Assembly (NCBI GenBank): GCA_009911065.1
Contig: QXWR01000007.1
Location: 83,690 to 147,689, forward strand
Length of the DNA: 64,000 bases
Direction: 5' to 3'
From: Clostridiaceae bacterium
GTDB taxonomy: Bacteria; Bacillota; Clostridia; Lachnospirales; Lachnospiraceae
Position 1 is the first letter of the stretch, and each line of letters begins with the position of its first letter. Below are positions 1 to 9,471 of the stretch, one piece after another. Made by a program: the position numbers and the translations under genes. The notes under the pieces are model-generated. The model was not told the DNA's origin. It worked only from the letters and a program-made list of their open reading frames with translations, and did no database searches.

Positions 1-773
1 GATTTTATTGTATAAAGAGAACGGGTTCTTCCATCAGAAAAAACACCTGATTTTCCCTTAGGTTTTGGTACTTTTCCATTGGCAATGGTTTCTGGCAAAT
101 GATAATAGCTTCCATAATCTCTTTCATTGTAGGGAGGGTCCAAATATAATACATCACAGGAAAATTCTTTAATCAGTTCATTGGCATCTCCATGCCTGCA
201 TATGCAATCCTTGTCTCCATAAATCGGACTCATTAATCGAAACATAAATTTATTTTTTGCTTTCCGATAAAACTCTTTCAAATATGCATAGTAAGTTCCT
301 GCTGTATTTGCCACACAATCCATTGCCTGAATCAAAGACGCAATTAATATGGCATATTCTGTCTCATTAATAGACTCTTGTGCTCTCCACTCCCATATCT
401 GGTCTATGCATCCTTGAATTGCATAGGCATTCTCCAAGGTGAAATATTTCCTTTTCACAGCATATTCCTCTACCAGCCAGCCATCTTTTTGAACCTGGCT
501 GTTCATATACGATTCCATCTTTTCCGGCTCCCGCATTTTGGGCATTAGATTGCCAAAGTCTGGCAAATAATTACATTCAATCTTACTTTTTTGAAAATAA
601 TGGGCAAATAACAAAAGATCTGAACTGATTACACGAAAACCTGCTTTTTTCATATGGCTTCCAACTGTCCCAATTCCTCCAAACGGATCAAAAAACACTC
701 CTTTTTCACAGCATTGAAACACAAGCCGTTCAATCTGGTTGACCAATAAAGTTTTTGATCCAAGATATCTCAT
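1..773 (-). CDS. D12-class N6-adenine DNA methyltransferase, C-terminus off the window
   Basis: Methylates adenine in DNA using S-adenosylmethionine. 257 codons are visible and the frame is open to base 1. Reading from the start at 773, the N-terminus is MRYLGSK, followed by the SAM-binding motif FDPFGGIGTVG at residues 28-38 and the catalytic DPPY motif at about 212-215, continuing NERDYGSYYH. This order is that of the D12 (Dam/MboII-like) class. The ATG overlaps the TGA of the upstream patatin gene in an ATGA arrangement, and its ribosome-binding site AAGGAGG lies inside the last codons of that gene, so the two are translationally coupled. Target sequence cannot be read. Whether a restriction enzyme follows is outside the window. 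Solitary methylase, modification half of an R-M system, or defence accessory are all possible. Confidence 0.88.
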   Translation of the reverse strand, partial: MRYLGSKTLLVNQIERLVFQCCEKGVFFDPFGGIGTVGSHMKKAGFRVISSDLLLFAHYFQKSKIECNYLPDFGNLMPKMREPEKMESYMNSQVQKDGWLVEEYAVKRKYFTLENAYAIQGCIDQIWEWRAQESINETEYAILIASLIQAMDCVANTAGTYYAYLKEFYRKAKNKFMFRLMSPIYGDKDCICRHGDANELIKEFSCDVLYLDPPYNERDYGSYYHLPETIANGKVPKPKGKSGVFSDGRTRSLYTIK

Positions 774-1726
774 AATTCCTCCTTATGGCTTGGTACAAAC
801 ACTCCTTTTTTCTCTTGCAGAAAAATTTCTGTAATTTCTTTCATATGTTTCTTAGCTTCGTGAAATCCCAACTGTTTTAAGTGGTCAATACTTTTGCTGT
901 CACTTTTATCCAATGATGTTACTTTTGATGGAACAATGGGATTAATCCTCAAATAGTTGCTGCCTCCAATAAAAAGTTTCGCTATATTTGACGAATATTC
1001 GCTTTCTGCGGCCATAAAACTATCAATCAATCTGGCAACATTCAAAAATCCCATCTTCTCCTTACCAGTAGTCACATTTCCTAGATCTTTCGTACATCCA
1101 ATACTAAACAATCGTATATCGGAAGCTTTCCAACCGCATCGGGTAAGCCCCTCTACCACTGCAATACCAGACGGATTGTTTGCCCCGATTCCTCCATCCA
1201 CATAAACTCCTTTGCTGGTTCTGTTTGGATTTAGAAAAGTAGGAGCTGCTGTTGTGTTCATTAACACCTCTGTAATGTTTTTTTGATAATCAAATTCCAA
1301 ATCTGGTGAATGAGACGTCTTAAAAACCTGTGGTTTGCATGTGCTCAAATTAAAACTGGGAATCAGCAATCTTGTTTTACAGTCGCTGATTTTTAATGAT
1401 CCAAACTGTTCTTTAAGACAGGATTCTAACGGCTTGCTGCTGTATTTTCCTCCCCAAATTCGAAACAAGCATCTCCAGCTTTTTTGTGGAAATATGTCCT
1501 TTGCATGTGTTGTATACAATTTCTCCACTGTTCTTGCCGACATTCCCAGCGCCAAAGCTGCCGCTATAATTCCACCAGTTGAAGTTCCTGCAATCAGGTC
1601 AAAATAATCACATATTTTCAGATTTCTCTTTTCTTCAATCTCTGCCAATAAGCTGGCAATAAAGACTCCTTTTATTCCGCCTCCGTCAAGGCTTAGAATT
1701 TTTTTGACCATATGGGTTTTCATCAT
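770..1726 (-). CDS. patatin-like phospholipase
   Basis: Predicted lipid acyl hydrolase with a Ser-Asp dyad. Visible motifs are the oxyanion loop DGGGIKG (residues 14-20), the nucleophile elbow GTSTGG with Ser49, and the catalytic DGG in YVDGGIGANNP near residue 176. No signal peptide or membrane segment, so it is probably cytoplasmic and acts on the inner leaflet. 318 residues is typical of stand-alone bacterial patatins, including effector phospholipases of defence systems such as CapV of CBASS. The start is uncertain: GGGAG directly abuts the first of two adjacent ATGs, and a third ATG (MVKKILSLDGG) lies 15 bases downstream of it. The gene has its own promoter and overlaps the methyltransferase by 4 bases. 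A defence role is inference from this pairing; a housekeeping phospholipase is equally possible. Confidence 0.88.
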   Translation of the reverse strand: MMKTHMVKKILSLDGGGIKGVFIASLLAEIEEKRNLKICDYFDLIAGTSTGGIIAAALALGMSARTVEKLYTTHAKDIFPQKSWRCLFRIWGGKYSSKPLESCLKEQFGSLKISDCKTRLLIPSFNLSTCKPQVFKTSHSPDLEFDYQKNITEVLMNTTAAPTFLNPNRTSKGVYVDGGIGANNPSGIAVVEGLTRCGWKASDIRLFSIGCTKDLGNVTTGKEKMGFLNVARLIDSFMAAESEYSSNIAKLFIGGSNYLRINPIVPSKVTSLDKSDSKSIDHLKQLGFHEAKKHMKEITEIFLQEKKGVFVPSHKEEL

Positions 1727-1743
1727 CTCCCGTTCTCAAATTT

Positions 1744-1772
1744 AGTATAGTTTAACACTTTTTCTCCATCAA
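1744..1772 (-). promoter_or_regulatory. promoter of the patatin-methyltransferase pair
   Basis: On the minus strand TTGATG (1767-1772), a 17-base spacer and TATACT (1744-1749) form a near-consensus sigma-A promoter about 20 bases upstream of the patatin start. It suggests the pair is transcribed separately from the pur operon upstream. Confidence 0.55.
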
Positions 1773-1861
1773 AACAATCTTATATGTGAAAATATTGATA
1801 CCTGACGGCAATGACATACAGTAAATAACAAGAAATTTTGATAAAACAGAAATTTTTTCGA

Positions 1862-1901
1862 TTCTATTTGACCAGAAAACACAACTTCTGGCCAAATAGA
1901 A
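1862..1901 (-). terminator. hairpin after purA, probable terminator
   Basis: Two 16-base arms (1862-1877 and 1886-1901) are complementary at 15 of 16 positions around an 8-base loop, just past the purA stop. The run after the stem on the minus strand is A-rich then T-rich rather than a clean T tract, so termination strength is uncertain. Confidence 0.5.
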
Positions 1902-1927
1902 CCGTAGCCCGCTTTTTACTAAGAAGA

Positions 1928-3241
<1,314 letters not shown>

Positions 3242-3272
3242 TCATTCACTATGTTAAATACCCATAAACCGA

Positions 3273-4703
3273 TCAAACATTGATTTGCGCAGTTATCCCC
3301 AAAAGTTCCTGATTCTCTTCCAGAATCGGCTGCACTACCTCTTCCAAAAACTCTTCCACCTGCTTTGGCGCTCTTCCCACATACCGGGACGGCTCCATGC
3401 ACTGCTGCAGTTCTTCCAAAGTAAGTCCGAACTCCGGGTCCGCTGCAATCAGCTCCAGCAGATTATTGTCCAGTCCTTTTTCCTTCACGTTCCGCCCCGC
3501 CTCCATAGACAAGGTGCGGATCTTCTCGTGAAGCTCCTGTCGGTCTCCTCCTGCTTTCACTGCGTCCATCATAATATTTTCCGTAGCCATAAAAGGCAGT
3601 TCTGCCATCAGATGTTTTTCAATCACCTTTGGATATACTACCAGTCCGTCTACCACATTCAAATACAAATCCAAAATTCCGTCCACAGCCAGAAATCCTT
3701 CTGGAATGCTTAACCGCTTGTTGGCCGAATCGTCTAAAGTCCGCTCAAACCACTGAGTAGATGCCACCAGCATAGGATTCATCACATCGCTCATTACATA
3801 ATTGGCAAGGGACGCAATCCGTTCGCTCCGCATAGGATTCCTTTTGTACGCCATAGCTGAGGAACCGATCTGATTCTTCTCAAAAGGCTCTTCCACTTCC
3901 TTTAAATGCTGCAAAAGACGAATATCATTGGAAAACTTGTGAGCGCTTTGGGCTATGCCTGCCAAAACCCCTGCCACTCTGGTATCAATCTTCCGGGAAT
4001 AGGTCTGTCCGGATACTGGATAACAGTCGGAAAATCCCATTTTCTCTGCAATCCTTTGATCTGCTTTCCGGCACTTTTTATGGTCCCCGTCAAACAATTC
4101 CAAAAAACTGGCCTGGGTTCCTGTAGTTCCTTTGGAACCAAGAAGCTTCATGGAATGAAGTACATAATCCACGTCTTCTAGGTCCAGACAAAGCTCCTGT
4201 AACCATAAAGTCGCCCGCTTTCCCACGGTAGTGGGCTGGGCCGGCTGAAAATGGGTGAAAGCCAAAGTGGGAAGATCTTTATAAGTTCTGGCAAACTCTG
4301 CCAGCCGGTCCATGACATTGATAAGCTTTTTCCGTACAATTCTAAGAGCCTCTGTCATAAGAATCAGATCCGTATTGTCGCCTACATAACAGGATGTGGC
4401 CCCTAAATGGATAATCCCCTTGGCTCCGGGACACTGTTCTCCGTATGCATATACATGAGACATCACATCATGGCGGACTACTCGTTCCCGCTCCTTTGCC
4501 ACCTCATAGTTTATGTCCTCTGCATGGGCCTTCAATTCGTCGATCTGTTCCTCGGTAATGGGCAATCCAAGCTCCCGTTCTGTCTCTGCCAAAGCAATCC
4601 ATAGCTTTCTCCAAGTTCTGAATTTTTTATCCGGAGAAAATATATACTGCATCTCTTTGCTTGCATACCGCTCTGACAGCGGGCTTTGATATTTGTCGTT
4701 CAT
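3273..4703 (-). CDS. purB: adenylosuccinate lyase
   Basis: Cleaves fumarate from SAICAR and from adenylosuccinate, two steps of purine synthesis. 476 residues. The fumarase/aspartase superfamily signature is seen as GSSAMAYKRNPMRSERI, with the flexible-loop serine and lysine, and the HxGATS-like segment appears as IHLGATSCYVGDN. The TFSRKxD-type active-site region reads SGQTYSRKIDTRV. An AGGAGG ribosome-binding site lies 10 bases upstream of the ATG. Sits between purC and purA on one transcript, consistent with SAICAR made by PurC feeding PurB and AMP synthesis finishing with PurA then PurB. Confidence 0.97.
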   Translation of the reverse strand: MNDKYQSPLSERYASKEMQYIFSPDKKFRTWRKLWIALAETERELGLPITEEQIDELKAHAEDINYEVAKERERVVRHDVMSHVYAYGEQCPGAKGIIHLGATSCYVGDNTDLILMTEALRIVRKKLINVMDRLAEFARTYKDLPTLAFTHFQPAQPTTVGKRATLWLQELCLDLEDVDYVLHSMKLLGSKGTTGTQASFLELFDGDHKKCRKADQRIAEKMGFSDCYPVSGQTYSRKIDTRVAGVLAGIAQSAHKFSNDIRLLQHLKEVEEPFEKNQIGSSAMAYKRNPMRSERIASLANYVMSDVMNPMLVASTQWFERTLDDSANKRLSIPEGFLAVDGILDLYLNVVDGLVVYPKVIEKHLMAELPFMATENIMMDAVKAGGDRQELHEKIRTLSMEAGRNVKEKGLDNNLLELIAADPEFGLTLEELQQCMEPSRYVGRAPKQVEEFLEEVVQPILEENQELLGITAQINV

Positions 4704-4746
4704 ATCCTGTCATCCTCCTTCATCCCGTCCAGATCATAAACACCCG

Positions 4747-5466
4747 TTACTGAATCCCAAGGCGGCGGAAGACCTCATTATAAGCGTCCTCCACATTTCC
4801 CAAATCCCGGCGGAAACGGTCTTTATCCAGCTTTTCGTGGGTCTCTTTGTCCCACAGACGGCAGGTATCCGGGGACACCTCATCTGCAAGAATCACCGTT
4901 CCGTCCGCCAGTCTTCCAAATTCAATCTTAAAATCAATCAAATCAATCCCCAGCCCTGCAAAATACTCCTGCATCACATCATTGACAATAAACGCATACT
5001 TTGTAATTACATCAATCTCTTCCTGATTTGCCAGCTTCAAAGCCAAAGCATAATAGCTGTTAATAAAAGGATCGTGCAGATCATCATTTTTATAACTAAA
5101 TTCCAGAGTCGGGCAGGCCAGCTTGATGCCTTCCTCCATTCCCAGCTTTTTGGCAAAGCTTCCTGCGGAATAATTGCGGATTATCACCTCCAAAGGCACA
5201 ATCTCTACCTTCTTTACCACTGTCTCCCGGTCATTTAACTCTTCCACCAGATGAGTGGGAACTCCCTTCTTTTCCAGCAGCCGGAAAATATGGTTGGTCA
5301 TTCGGTTATTAATGGCGCCCTTGCCCACAATCGTTCCCTTTTTCTGGCCATCAAAAGCAGTGGCATCGTCTTTATAAGAAACAATCAGCTTTTGGGAATC
5401 TTCGGTTGTAAAAACTTTCTTTGCTTTGCCTTCATACAATAACTCTCTTTTTTCCATCGTATCCAC
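4747..5466 (-). CDS. purC: phosphoribosylaminoimidazole-succinocarboxamide synthase
   Basis: SAICAR synthetase: ATP-dependent coupling of CAIR and aspartate in purine synthesis. 239 residues, the usual bacterial length. Family motifs are visible: LLYEGKAKKVF at the N-terminus, EVIIRNYSAGS in the middle, and DFKIEFGRL followed by LADEVSPDTCRLWD. First gene of the purC-purB-purA operon, preceded by a near-consensus promoter about 50 bases upstream. The leader is too short to contain a purine riboswitch, so any purine control must act differently. Confidence 0.97.
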   Translation of the reverse strand: MDTMEKRELLYEGKAKKVFTTEDSQKLIVSYKDDATAFDGQKKGTIVGKGAINNRMTNHIFRLLEKKGVPTHLVEELNDRETVVKKVEIVPLEVIIRNYSAGSFAKKLGMEEGIKLACPTLEFSYKNDDLHDPFINSYYALALKLANQEEIDVITKYAFIVNDVMQEYFAGLGIDLIDFKIEFGRLADGTVILADEVSPDTCRLWDKETHEKLDKDRFRRDLGNVEDAYNEVFRRLGIQ

Positions 5467-5516
5467 CCGTCCTTTTTTATTATGTTGGAAATATTTTTAA
5501 ATCCTGATTCAGAGAA

Positions 5517-5545
5517 ATTATAATACACCCGTTTTATAATTGCAA
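5517..5545 (-). promoter_or_regulatory. pur operon promoter
   Basis: Minus-strand TTGCAA (5540-5545), 17-base spacer, TATAAT (5517-5522). Transcription would start near 5510, leaving a leader of about 45 bases before purC. Confidence 0.65.
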
Positions 5546-5618
5546 GAGCATCTTTTTTTGAAACGGTTCCCATTCTCTGCAGCTGCTTTTTTAAGGAAGA
5601 GGTCCCTCTACTCTAACG

Positions 5619-5978
5619 TTACGGTTTTTTCACAATCGATTCCTGGCTGTGGTAAAACTGAATCTCCCACGTCTCCGGCAAGATACGGAGTCCATAGGTT
5701 TCCTCTGGTTCTCCTTTTTCCATCCAGGACGGTATTCCCCATTCTACCTGATACCCCTTATCCTTTCTCATTATATGAAAATTCATCCCGTTTTCTGGTT
5801 TGACCCATAAAATCCCGCTTATAATTTCCAAAACGAAAAAAGCAGTCAAGCCATACCGCAGCCGCTGATTCCTATTTTCCGCTCCGTGTTTGCTTTTGTT
5901 CTTCCTCCAGGGACATTTTCTCTTGTAAATCCACTTTCTTTGTTTACCGATTCGTGTTATCTCACAGCTGCTTTTCAA
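5619..5978 (-). CDS. small predicted membrane protein, possibly decayed
   Basis: Not recognised. As an open frame of 119 residues it has a TTG start with only a weak ribosome-binding site, a strongly basic N-terminus, one hydrophobic segment (about residues 42-60, LRYGLTAFFVLEIISGILWV) and a hydrophilic C-terminus of about 55 residues. Just upstream, an ATG at 6011 with a good AAGGAAG site opens the frame MKLVSETREAQIEKQL, which stops after 16 codons in another frame, and a further plausible stretch (VDLQEKMSLEEEQKQ) continues in that frame. This looks like one gene broken by frameshifts, or simply chance. I favour a small membrane protein, perhaps inactivated. Confidence 0.35.
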   Translation of the reverse strand: MKSSCEITRIGKQRKWIYKRKCPWRKNKSKHGAENRNQRLRYGLTAFFVLEIISGILWVKPENGMNFHIMRKDKGYQVEWGIPSWMEKGEPEETYGLRILPETWEIQFYHSQESIVKKP

Positions 5979-6145
5979 TCTGCGCCTCTCTTGTCTCTGA
6001 AACCAATTTCATCCGAATCTTCCTTTATGCCTATTATATCTGCCAAAAATGGAACCATTGGTGAGAACTCACCGCTTTTTCAAAATCCAATACCAGAAAA
6101 ATTCAAGAAAAACAGAACTCCTTCTTTTCCGCAACAACTTCTTAA

Positions 6146-6263
6146 TAAAGAAGGAGAAAGACCCATCCATCAGTTGCAAGCTGAAAGATGGGTCATAAAT
6201 GACTGCCGAAGCAATCATCGAGGGTCGTTAGAACAGCAGCAAACTACTGCTCTTTCATTTGCT
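6146..6263 (-). ncRNA. candidate small structured RNA
   Basis: An intergenic segment on the minus strand has its own promoter at 6269-6297 and folds into three successive hairpins. Hairpin 1 (6230-6253) has a 10-base-pair stem with two G-U pairs and loop TTTG. Hairpin 2 (6199-6218) is 8 base pairs closed by a stable UUCG loop. Hairpin 3 (6160-6194) has an 8-base-pair GACCCATC/GATGGGTC stem with an inner stem, followed by a T-rich tract (TTTCTCCTTCTTT), and probably ends the transcript. The RNA would be about 110 bases. The short frames inside it lack ribosome-binding sites. I do not recognise the family; no T-box or common riboswitch core is seen. Confidence 0.6.
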
Positions 6264-6268
6264 CTCTT

Positions 6269-6297
6269 ATAATAACATTTAGACCAGATAAAGTCAA
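6269..6297 (-). promoter_or_regulatory. promoter of the candidate small RNA
   Basis: Minus-strand TTGACT (6292-6297), exactly 17 bases, then TATTAT (6269-6274). Predicted start near 6262, a few bases before the first hairpin of the candidate RNA. Confidence 0.65.
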
Positions 6298-6401
6298 GTG
6301 GATTTTTAAACTTCTTAAATCGGTTTAAAACAATGGTTGGAATTGACTCTTGTCTGACATAGCCGGACAAGAAGATGAGCCTGTGAATTGTATCAAATTG
6401 A

Positions 6402-6430
6402 TTGACAGTAAAAAAATGGTATGTTATAAT
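6402..6430 (+). promoter_or_regulatory. perfect-consensus promoter of the FMN-binding lipoprotein
   Basis: TTGACA (6402-6407), 17-base spacer, TATAAT (6425-6430): an exact match to the sigma-A consensus. Start expected near 6437, giving a leader of about 60 bases. Suggests strong constitutive expression. Confidence 0.8.
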
Positions 6431-6499
6431 TTTGGCAAACATTCACAAATTGTTTAGGCAACAAAGACAACTATCTGTGAAAAAGAAAGGGAGAAATGT

Positions 6500-7870
6500 A
6501 TGCAGAAGTTTTTAGCAATTACTCTTTGCGGCGTTCTTGGCATTGGTTTGACCGCTTGCGGCAGTCAGCCTTCCTCATCTGCCAATCCATCTACCACCGC
6601 CTCGGAGACCACTCAGACCACAGCAGCACCGCAGCAGGAAAACAGCGACGCACAGACCGGCTCTGCCGAGGGCTTTGGCGGTGAGATTACAGTCAGCCTG
6701 ACTGTGGAAAACGGAACCATTACAGCCTGTTCCATTCAGGGAGATGATGAAACTCCTGACATTGGAGGAAAAGCTCTGCCAGATCTGGAAAAGCAGATTG
6801 TAGAAGCCAATGGCATTGAGATCGACGGTGTGTCCGGCGCTACAGTCACCACCAAAGCAGTTAAAGCTGCTGCTGCCCAGGCTCTTGGCATTGAGCTTGA
6901 AGAAACTGCGACAGAGTCAAAACCAACCGAGACAGCCGCTCCTGCCGAGAAGGTAGAGATCGACGGTGGTCTGCAGATTGGACAAGTCTATGCTGCTGCT
7001 CACGGAACCAAGTGCTTTACAGAGGCAGTTGCTGTGGTGCAGGATGATGTGATTGTTGCAGCCTATCTGGATGAATTTCAGTTTATTGACAGCAAAGAAG
7101 ATGTGGCTGGCGTGCCGAACAGTGACGCTGATTTCGCAGCAGGTTACGCCGAGGGGCTTGTCCTTTGTTCCAAACGTGAAAACGCTGCCTATTACAGCGC
7201 TCTTATGACCGACCACGCCAAAGCAACGGTTACGATTGACGCAAACTTTGATGCCATTCAAAACTTTGCCATTGGAAAGACCATTGATGAGATCGATAAA
7301 GTTGCCAAAGGGGATGGAGCTGTAGATGCCGTTTCCGGCGCAACTCTTATGGACACAGCCGGTTATCTGACCGCAATCGCAGATGCTGCCCGCGCCGCCA
7401 AGGATTCCCAGGCTGTGGAATTTACCGGTAATTCCGATAATCTGAAATTGAATGTGGTTTATGGGGCTGCTCATGGAACCAAATGCTTTACTACTGCTGC
7501 CGCATTGACGGACGGGGAGAAAATCCTTTTAAGCTATCTGGATGAATTTCAGTTTATTTCCAGTGATGCAGGCGTAACTGGCGTACCAAACAGCGACGCT
7601 GATTTTAAAGATGGATATGCAGAAGGAAGCGTTCTCTGCTCCAAGCGTGTAAACGCAGACTATTACAGCAAGAATATGGCGGATAAAGGCGGTTCTACTG
7701 TGAGAATTGACGCAAACTTTGACGCCATCCAGAATCATATCAACGGTATGGCCATTACAGACGTAACCACGCTGGCAGACGGCGAGAATCCTGTAGACGC
7801 CATTTCCGGTGCAACCTTAGTGGATACTGCCGGATACTTACATGTCGTGCTGGATGCAGCAAATAAGTAA
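6500..7870 (+). CDS. lipoprotein with three FMN-binding (flavinylation) domains
   Basis: Predicted surface electron-transfer lipoprotein. A signal peptide ends in the lipobox LTAC (Cys20), then a Ser/Thr/Gln-rich linker. Residues about 57-130 form an FMN-binding domain ending in DGVSGATVTT (Thr115). Two longer, mutually similar modules follow (about 156-300 and 325-453), each with AAHGTKCFT, YLDEFQF, GVPNSDADF, CSKR and DANFDAIQN blocks and ending in SGAT (Thr282 and Thr439). In this family the SGAT threonine is where ApbE attaches FMN, so three flavins may be carried. No ApbE gene or NADH dehydrogenase lies in the window. It has its own consensus promoter and a strong terminator, so it is a single-gene unit. 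Extracellular electron transfer, as for Listeria PplA, is inferred. Confidence 0.85.
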   Translation: MQKFLAITLCGVLGIGLTACGSQPSSSANPSTTASETTQTTAAPQQENSDAQTGSAEGFGGEITVSLTVENGTITACSIQGDDETPDIGGKALPDLEKQIVEANGIEIDGVSGATVTTKAVKAAAAQALGIELEETATESKPTETAAPAEKVEIDGGLQIGQVYAAAHGTKCFTEAVAVVQDDVIVAAYLDEFQFIDSKEDVAGVPNSDADFAAGYAEGLVLCSKRENAAYYSALMTDHAKATVTIDANFDAIQNFAIGKTIDEIDKVAKGDGAVDAVSGATLMDTAGYLTAIADAARAAKDSQAVEFTGNSDNLKLNVVYGAAHGTKCFTTAAALTDGEKILLSYLDEFQFISSDAGVTGVPNSDADFKDGYAEGSVLCSKRVNADYYSKNMADKGGSTVRIDANFDAIQNHINGMAITDVTTLADGENPVDAISGATLVDTAGYLHVVLDAANK

Positions 7871-7875
7871 CAAAA

Positions 7876-7920
7876 GGAATAAAAACAGAGCGATCATTTA
7901 GATCGCTCTGTTTTTATTCC
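7876..7920. terminator. bidirectional terminator
   Basis: A perfect inverted repeat of 20-base arms (7876-7895 and 7901-7920) around ATTTA, with A-rich and T-rich outer ends, so it can terminate the FMN lipoprotein on the plus strand and the converging dipeptidase on the minus strand. Confidence 0.9.
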
Positions 7921-7988
7921 TCGGTATTTTCTTGTCCCTCTGTATTTTCCGACACATTCAAGTACTTCGCTGCATTCATCTTGCAGTT

Positions 7989-9395
7989 CTAGCCGCAAAG
8001 CTCCACAATAGCCTGAGCAAACATTGCAGCGCTGGTCACAAGTTCCTCCACCACGGCAAACTCATCGGCTCCATGCATCCGGTTGTCCGTTTCCGGCATG
8101 GAAGCGCCAAACGCAACCCCATTTTTCAGATCGTGTACATAGGTGCCTCCGCCAATGGAAAGGCACTTTCCTTCTTTTCCTGTATAACGCTCATAAATCT
8201 TTAACAGAGTCTTTACAAGCTTAGAATCTCCGTCTACCTGGTGGGGTGCGGACATGGAATCATTCAGCAGGCAAAAACCCTCTTTGGCCATTTTGTCCTT
8301 AATGACCTTCAATACATTATCTTCGTTTCCGCAAACCGGAACCCGGCTGTCAAACTGGCCGTCCAGTCCGGACCCGTCCACGGTCAGCATGGAAAATGCC
8401 AGCGTCAGTTCTCCAGACACCGAATCTTCCAGATTAACCCCCAAAACTTTTCCGTTTACATCCCCATGAGGAATGAGCGCAGTCATCTTTTTTACACACT
8501 CTATTTGAGGACACGGAGCAAAGGGAAGACGGCAAATGAGGGTCAAAATACCAGTAAGAGCATTGTTTCCTTCCTGAGGTTTGCTGGCATGTGCGCCGGT
8601 TCCAATGGCTGTAATCTCACAAAACGGCTCTTTGGATACAAACTGAAACTCAATTCCAGTTTCTTTTTTCACTGCTTCTGCCGTTTCTTCCAAAACCGAG
8701 AGGGCCAGTCCCTCCACTGTGGCAGCTGCTTTTCCCGGCACCACATTAAGCTTGGTTCCCGCCTCAATCTTCACCAGTCTTGGAAGTTGTGAAGACGCCT
8801 CAAAGCTGGCTGTAAAATGTCCTCCCAAACGGCCTTTTTCCACATTTACCACTGGATACTGGCCATCTGGGGAAAAGGTCATAGGCGCTTCTTTTTCTAT
8901 AGCATAGTAATGTTTAATATCAGAACTGCCGCACTCCTCGTCGGTTCCCATAATCAAACGCACATTTTTTTTCAGAGGAATCCCCAATTCCTTTACGGCC
9001 CGCATAGCGTAGAGAGCAGCCACAGCCGGACCCTTGTCGTCTGCAGTGCCACGGCCATACAAATTGCCGTCTTTTACCACTGGCTCAAAAGCTTCTGTAA
9101 CCTGCCATCCCTCTCCGGCAGGAACCACATCCAGGTGAGCCAAAATATCCAGCTGTTTTGGCAGACTGCTGTCAAAATCCACACATCCCACATAACCATC
9201 ATAATCCTGAACTTCAAATCCATACCCCTCTGCCATATCCAGCGCCGCATCCAGACACTCTGCCGCCCCAGGACCATAAGGCATATCTTCCTCTGCCGGC
9301 ATTTTCTCACTGTTAATCCGGCACAGCTCGCAGATATCCTCGATCATTTCCTGAGTATGTTCCTTCATGTAAGCTTCGATTTTCTCCTTATACAT
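7989..9395 (-). CDS. M20 family dipeptidase (PepV-like)
   Basis: Zinc dipeptidase of the PepV/Sapep group that releases amino acids from dipeptides in the cytoplasm. 468 residues. Metal and catalytic motifs in order: LAHLDVVPAGEGW (metal His and base-region Asp), GRGTADDKGP (bridging Asp), MGTDEECGSSD (catalytic Glu pair), SPDGQYPV (metal Asp) and a C-terminal GGGTYVHDL with MHGADEF carrying the last His. AAGGAG lies about 10 bases upstream of the ATG. It is the last gene of the coaBC-to-pepV series. A second copy of the same family is at 15790-17208, next to the peptide transporter, so the two may differ in substrate or timing. Confidence 0.93.
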   Translation of the reverse strand: MYKEKIEAYMKEHTQEMIEDICELCRINSEKMPAEEDMPYGPGAAECLDAALDMAEGYGFEVQDYDGYVGCVDFDSSLPKQLDILAHLDVVPAGEGWQVTEAFEPVVKDGNLYGRGTADDKGPAVAALYAMRAVKELGIPLKKNVRLIMGTDEECGSSDIKHYYAIEKEAPMTFSPDGQYPVVNVEKGRLGGHFTASFEASSQLPRLVKIEAGTKLNVVPGKAAATVEGLALSVLEETAEAVKKETGIEFQFVSKEPFCEITAIGTGAHASKPQEGNNALTGILTLICRLPFAPCPQIECVKKMTALIPHGDVNGKVLGVNLEDSVSGELTLAFSMLTVDGSGLDGQFDSRVPVCGNEDNVLKVIKDKMAKEGFCLLNDSMSAPHQVDGDSKLVKTLLKIYERYTGKEGKCLSIGGGTYVHDLKNGVAFGASMPETDNRMHGADEFAVVEELVTSAAMFAQAIVELCG

Positions 9396-9471
9396 CTTTA
9401 CCTGTCTCCTTATATTTTTTATTTGTTTTGGCGAAGGAACAAGATTTTATTCCGCCCGCCCACGGATTCGT

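Noticed and set aside
770..1726. Calling the patatin a CBASS effector (CapV)
   Set aside because: No cyclic-nucleotide synthase, Cap2/Cap3 or other CBASS gene is in the window; motif similarity alone is not enough.
5467..5545. Purine riboswitch ahead of purC
   Set aside because: The predicted leader is only about 45 bases, too short, and no conserved purine-aptamer core is visible.
6215..6442. 75-codon minus-strand frame across the candidate small RNA
   Set aside because: It runs through the promoter and hairpins of the RNA, has no ribosome-binding site, and its composition is not protein-like.
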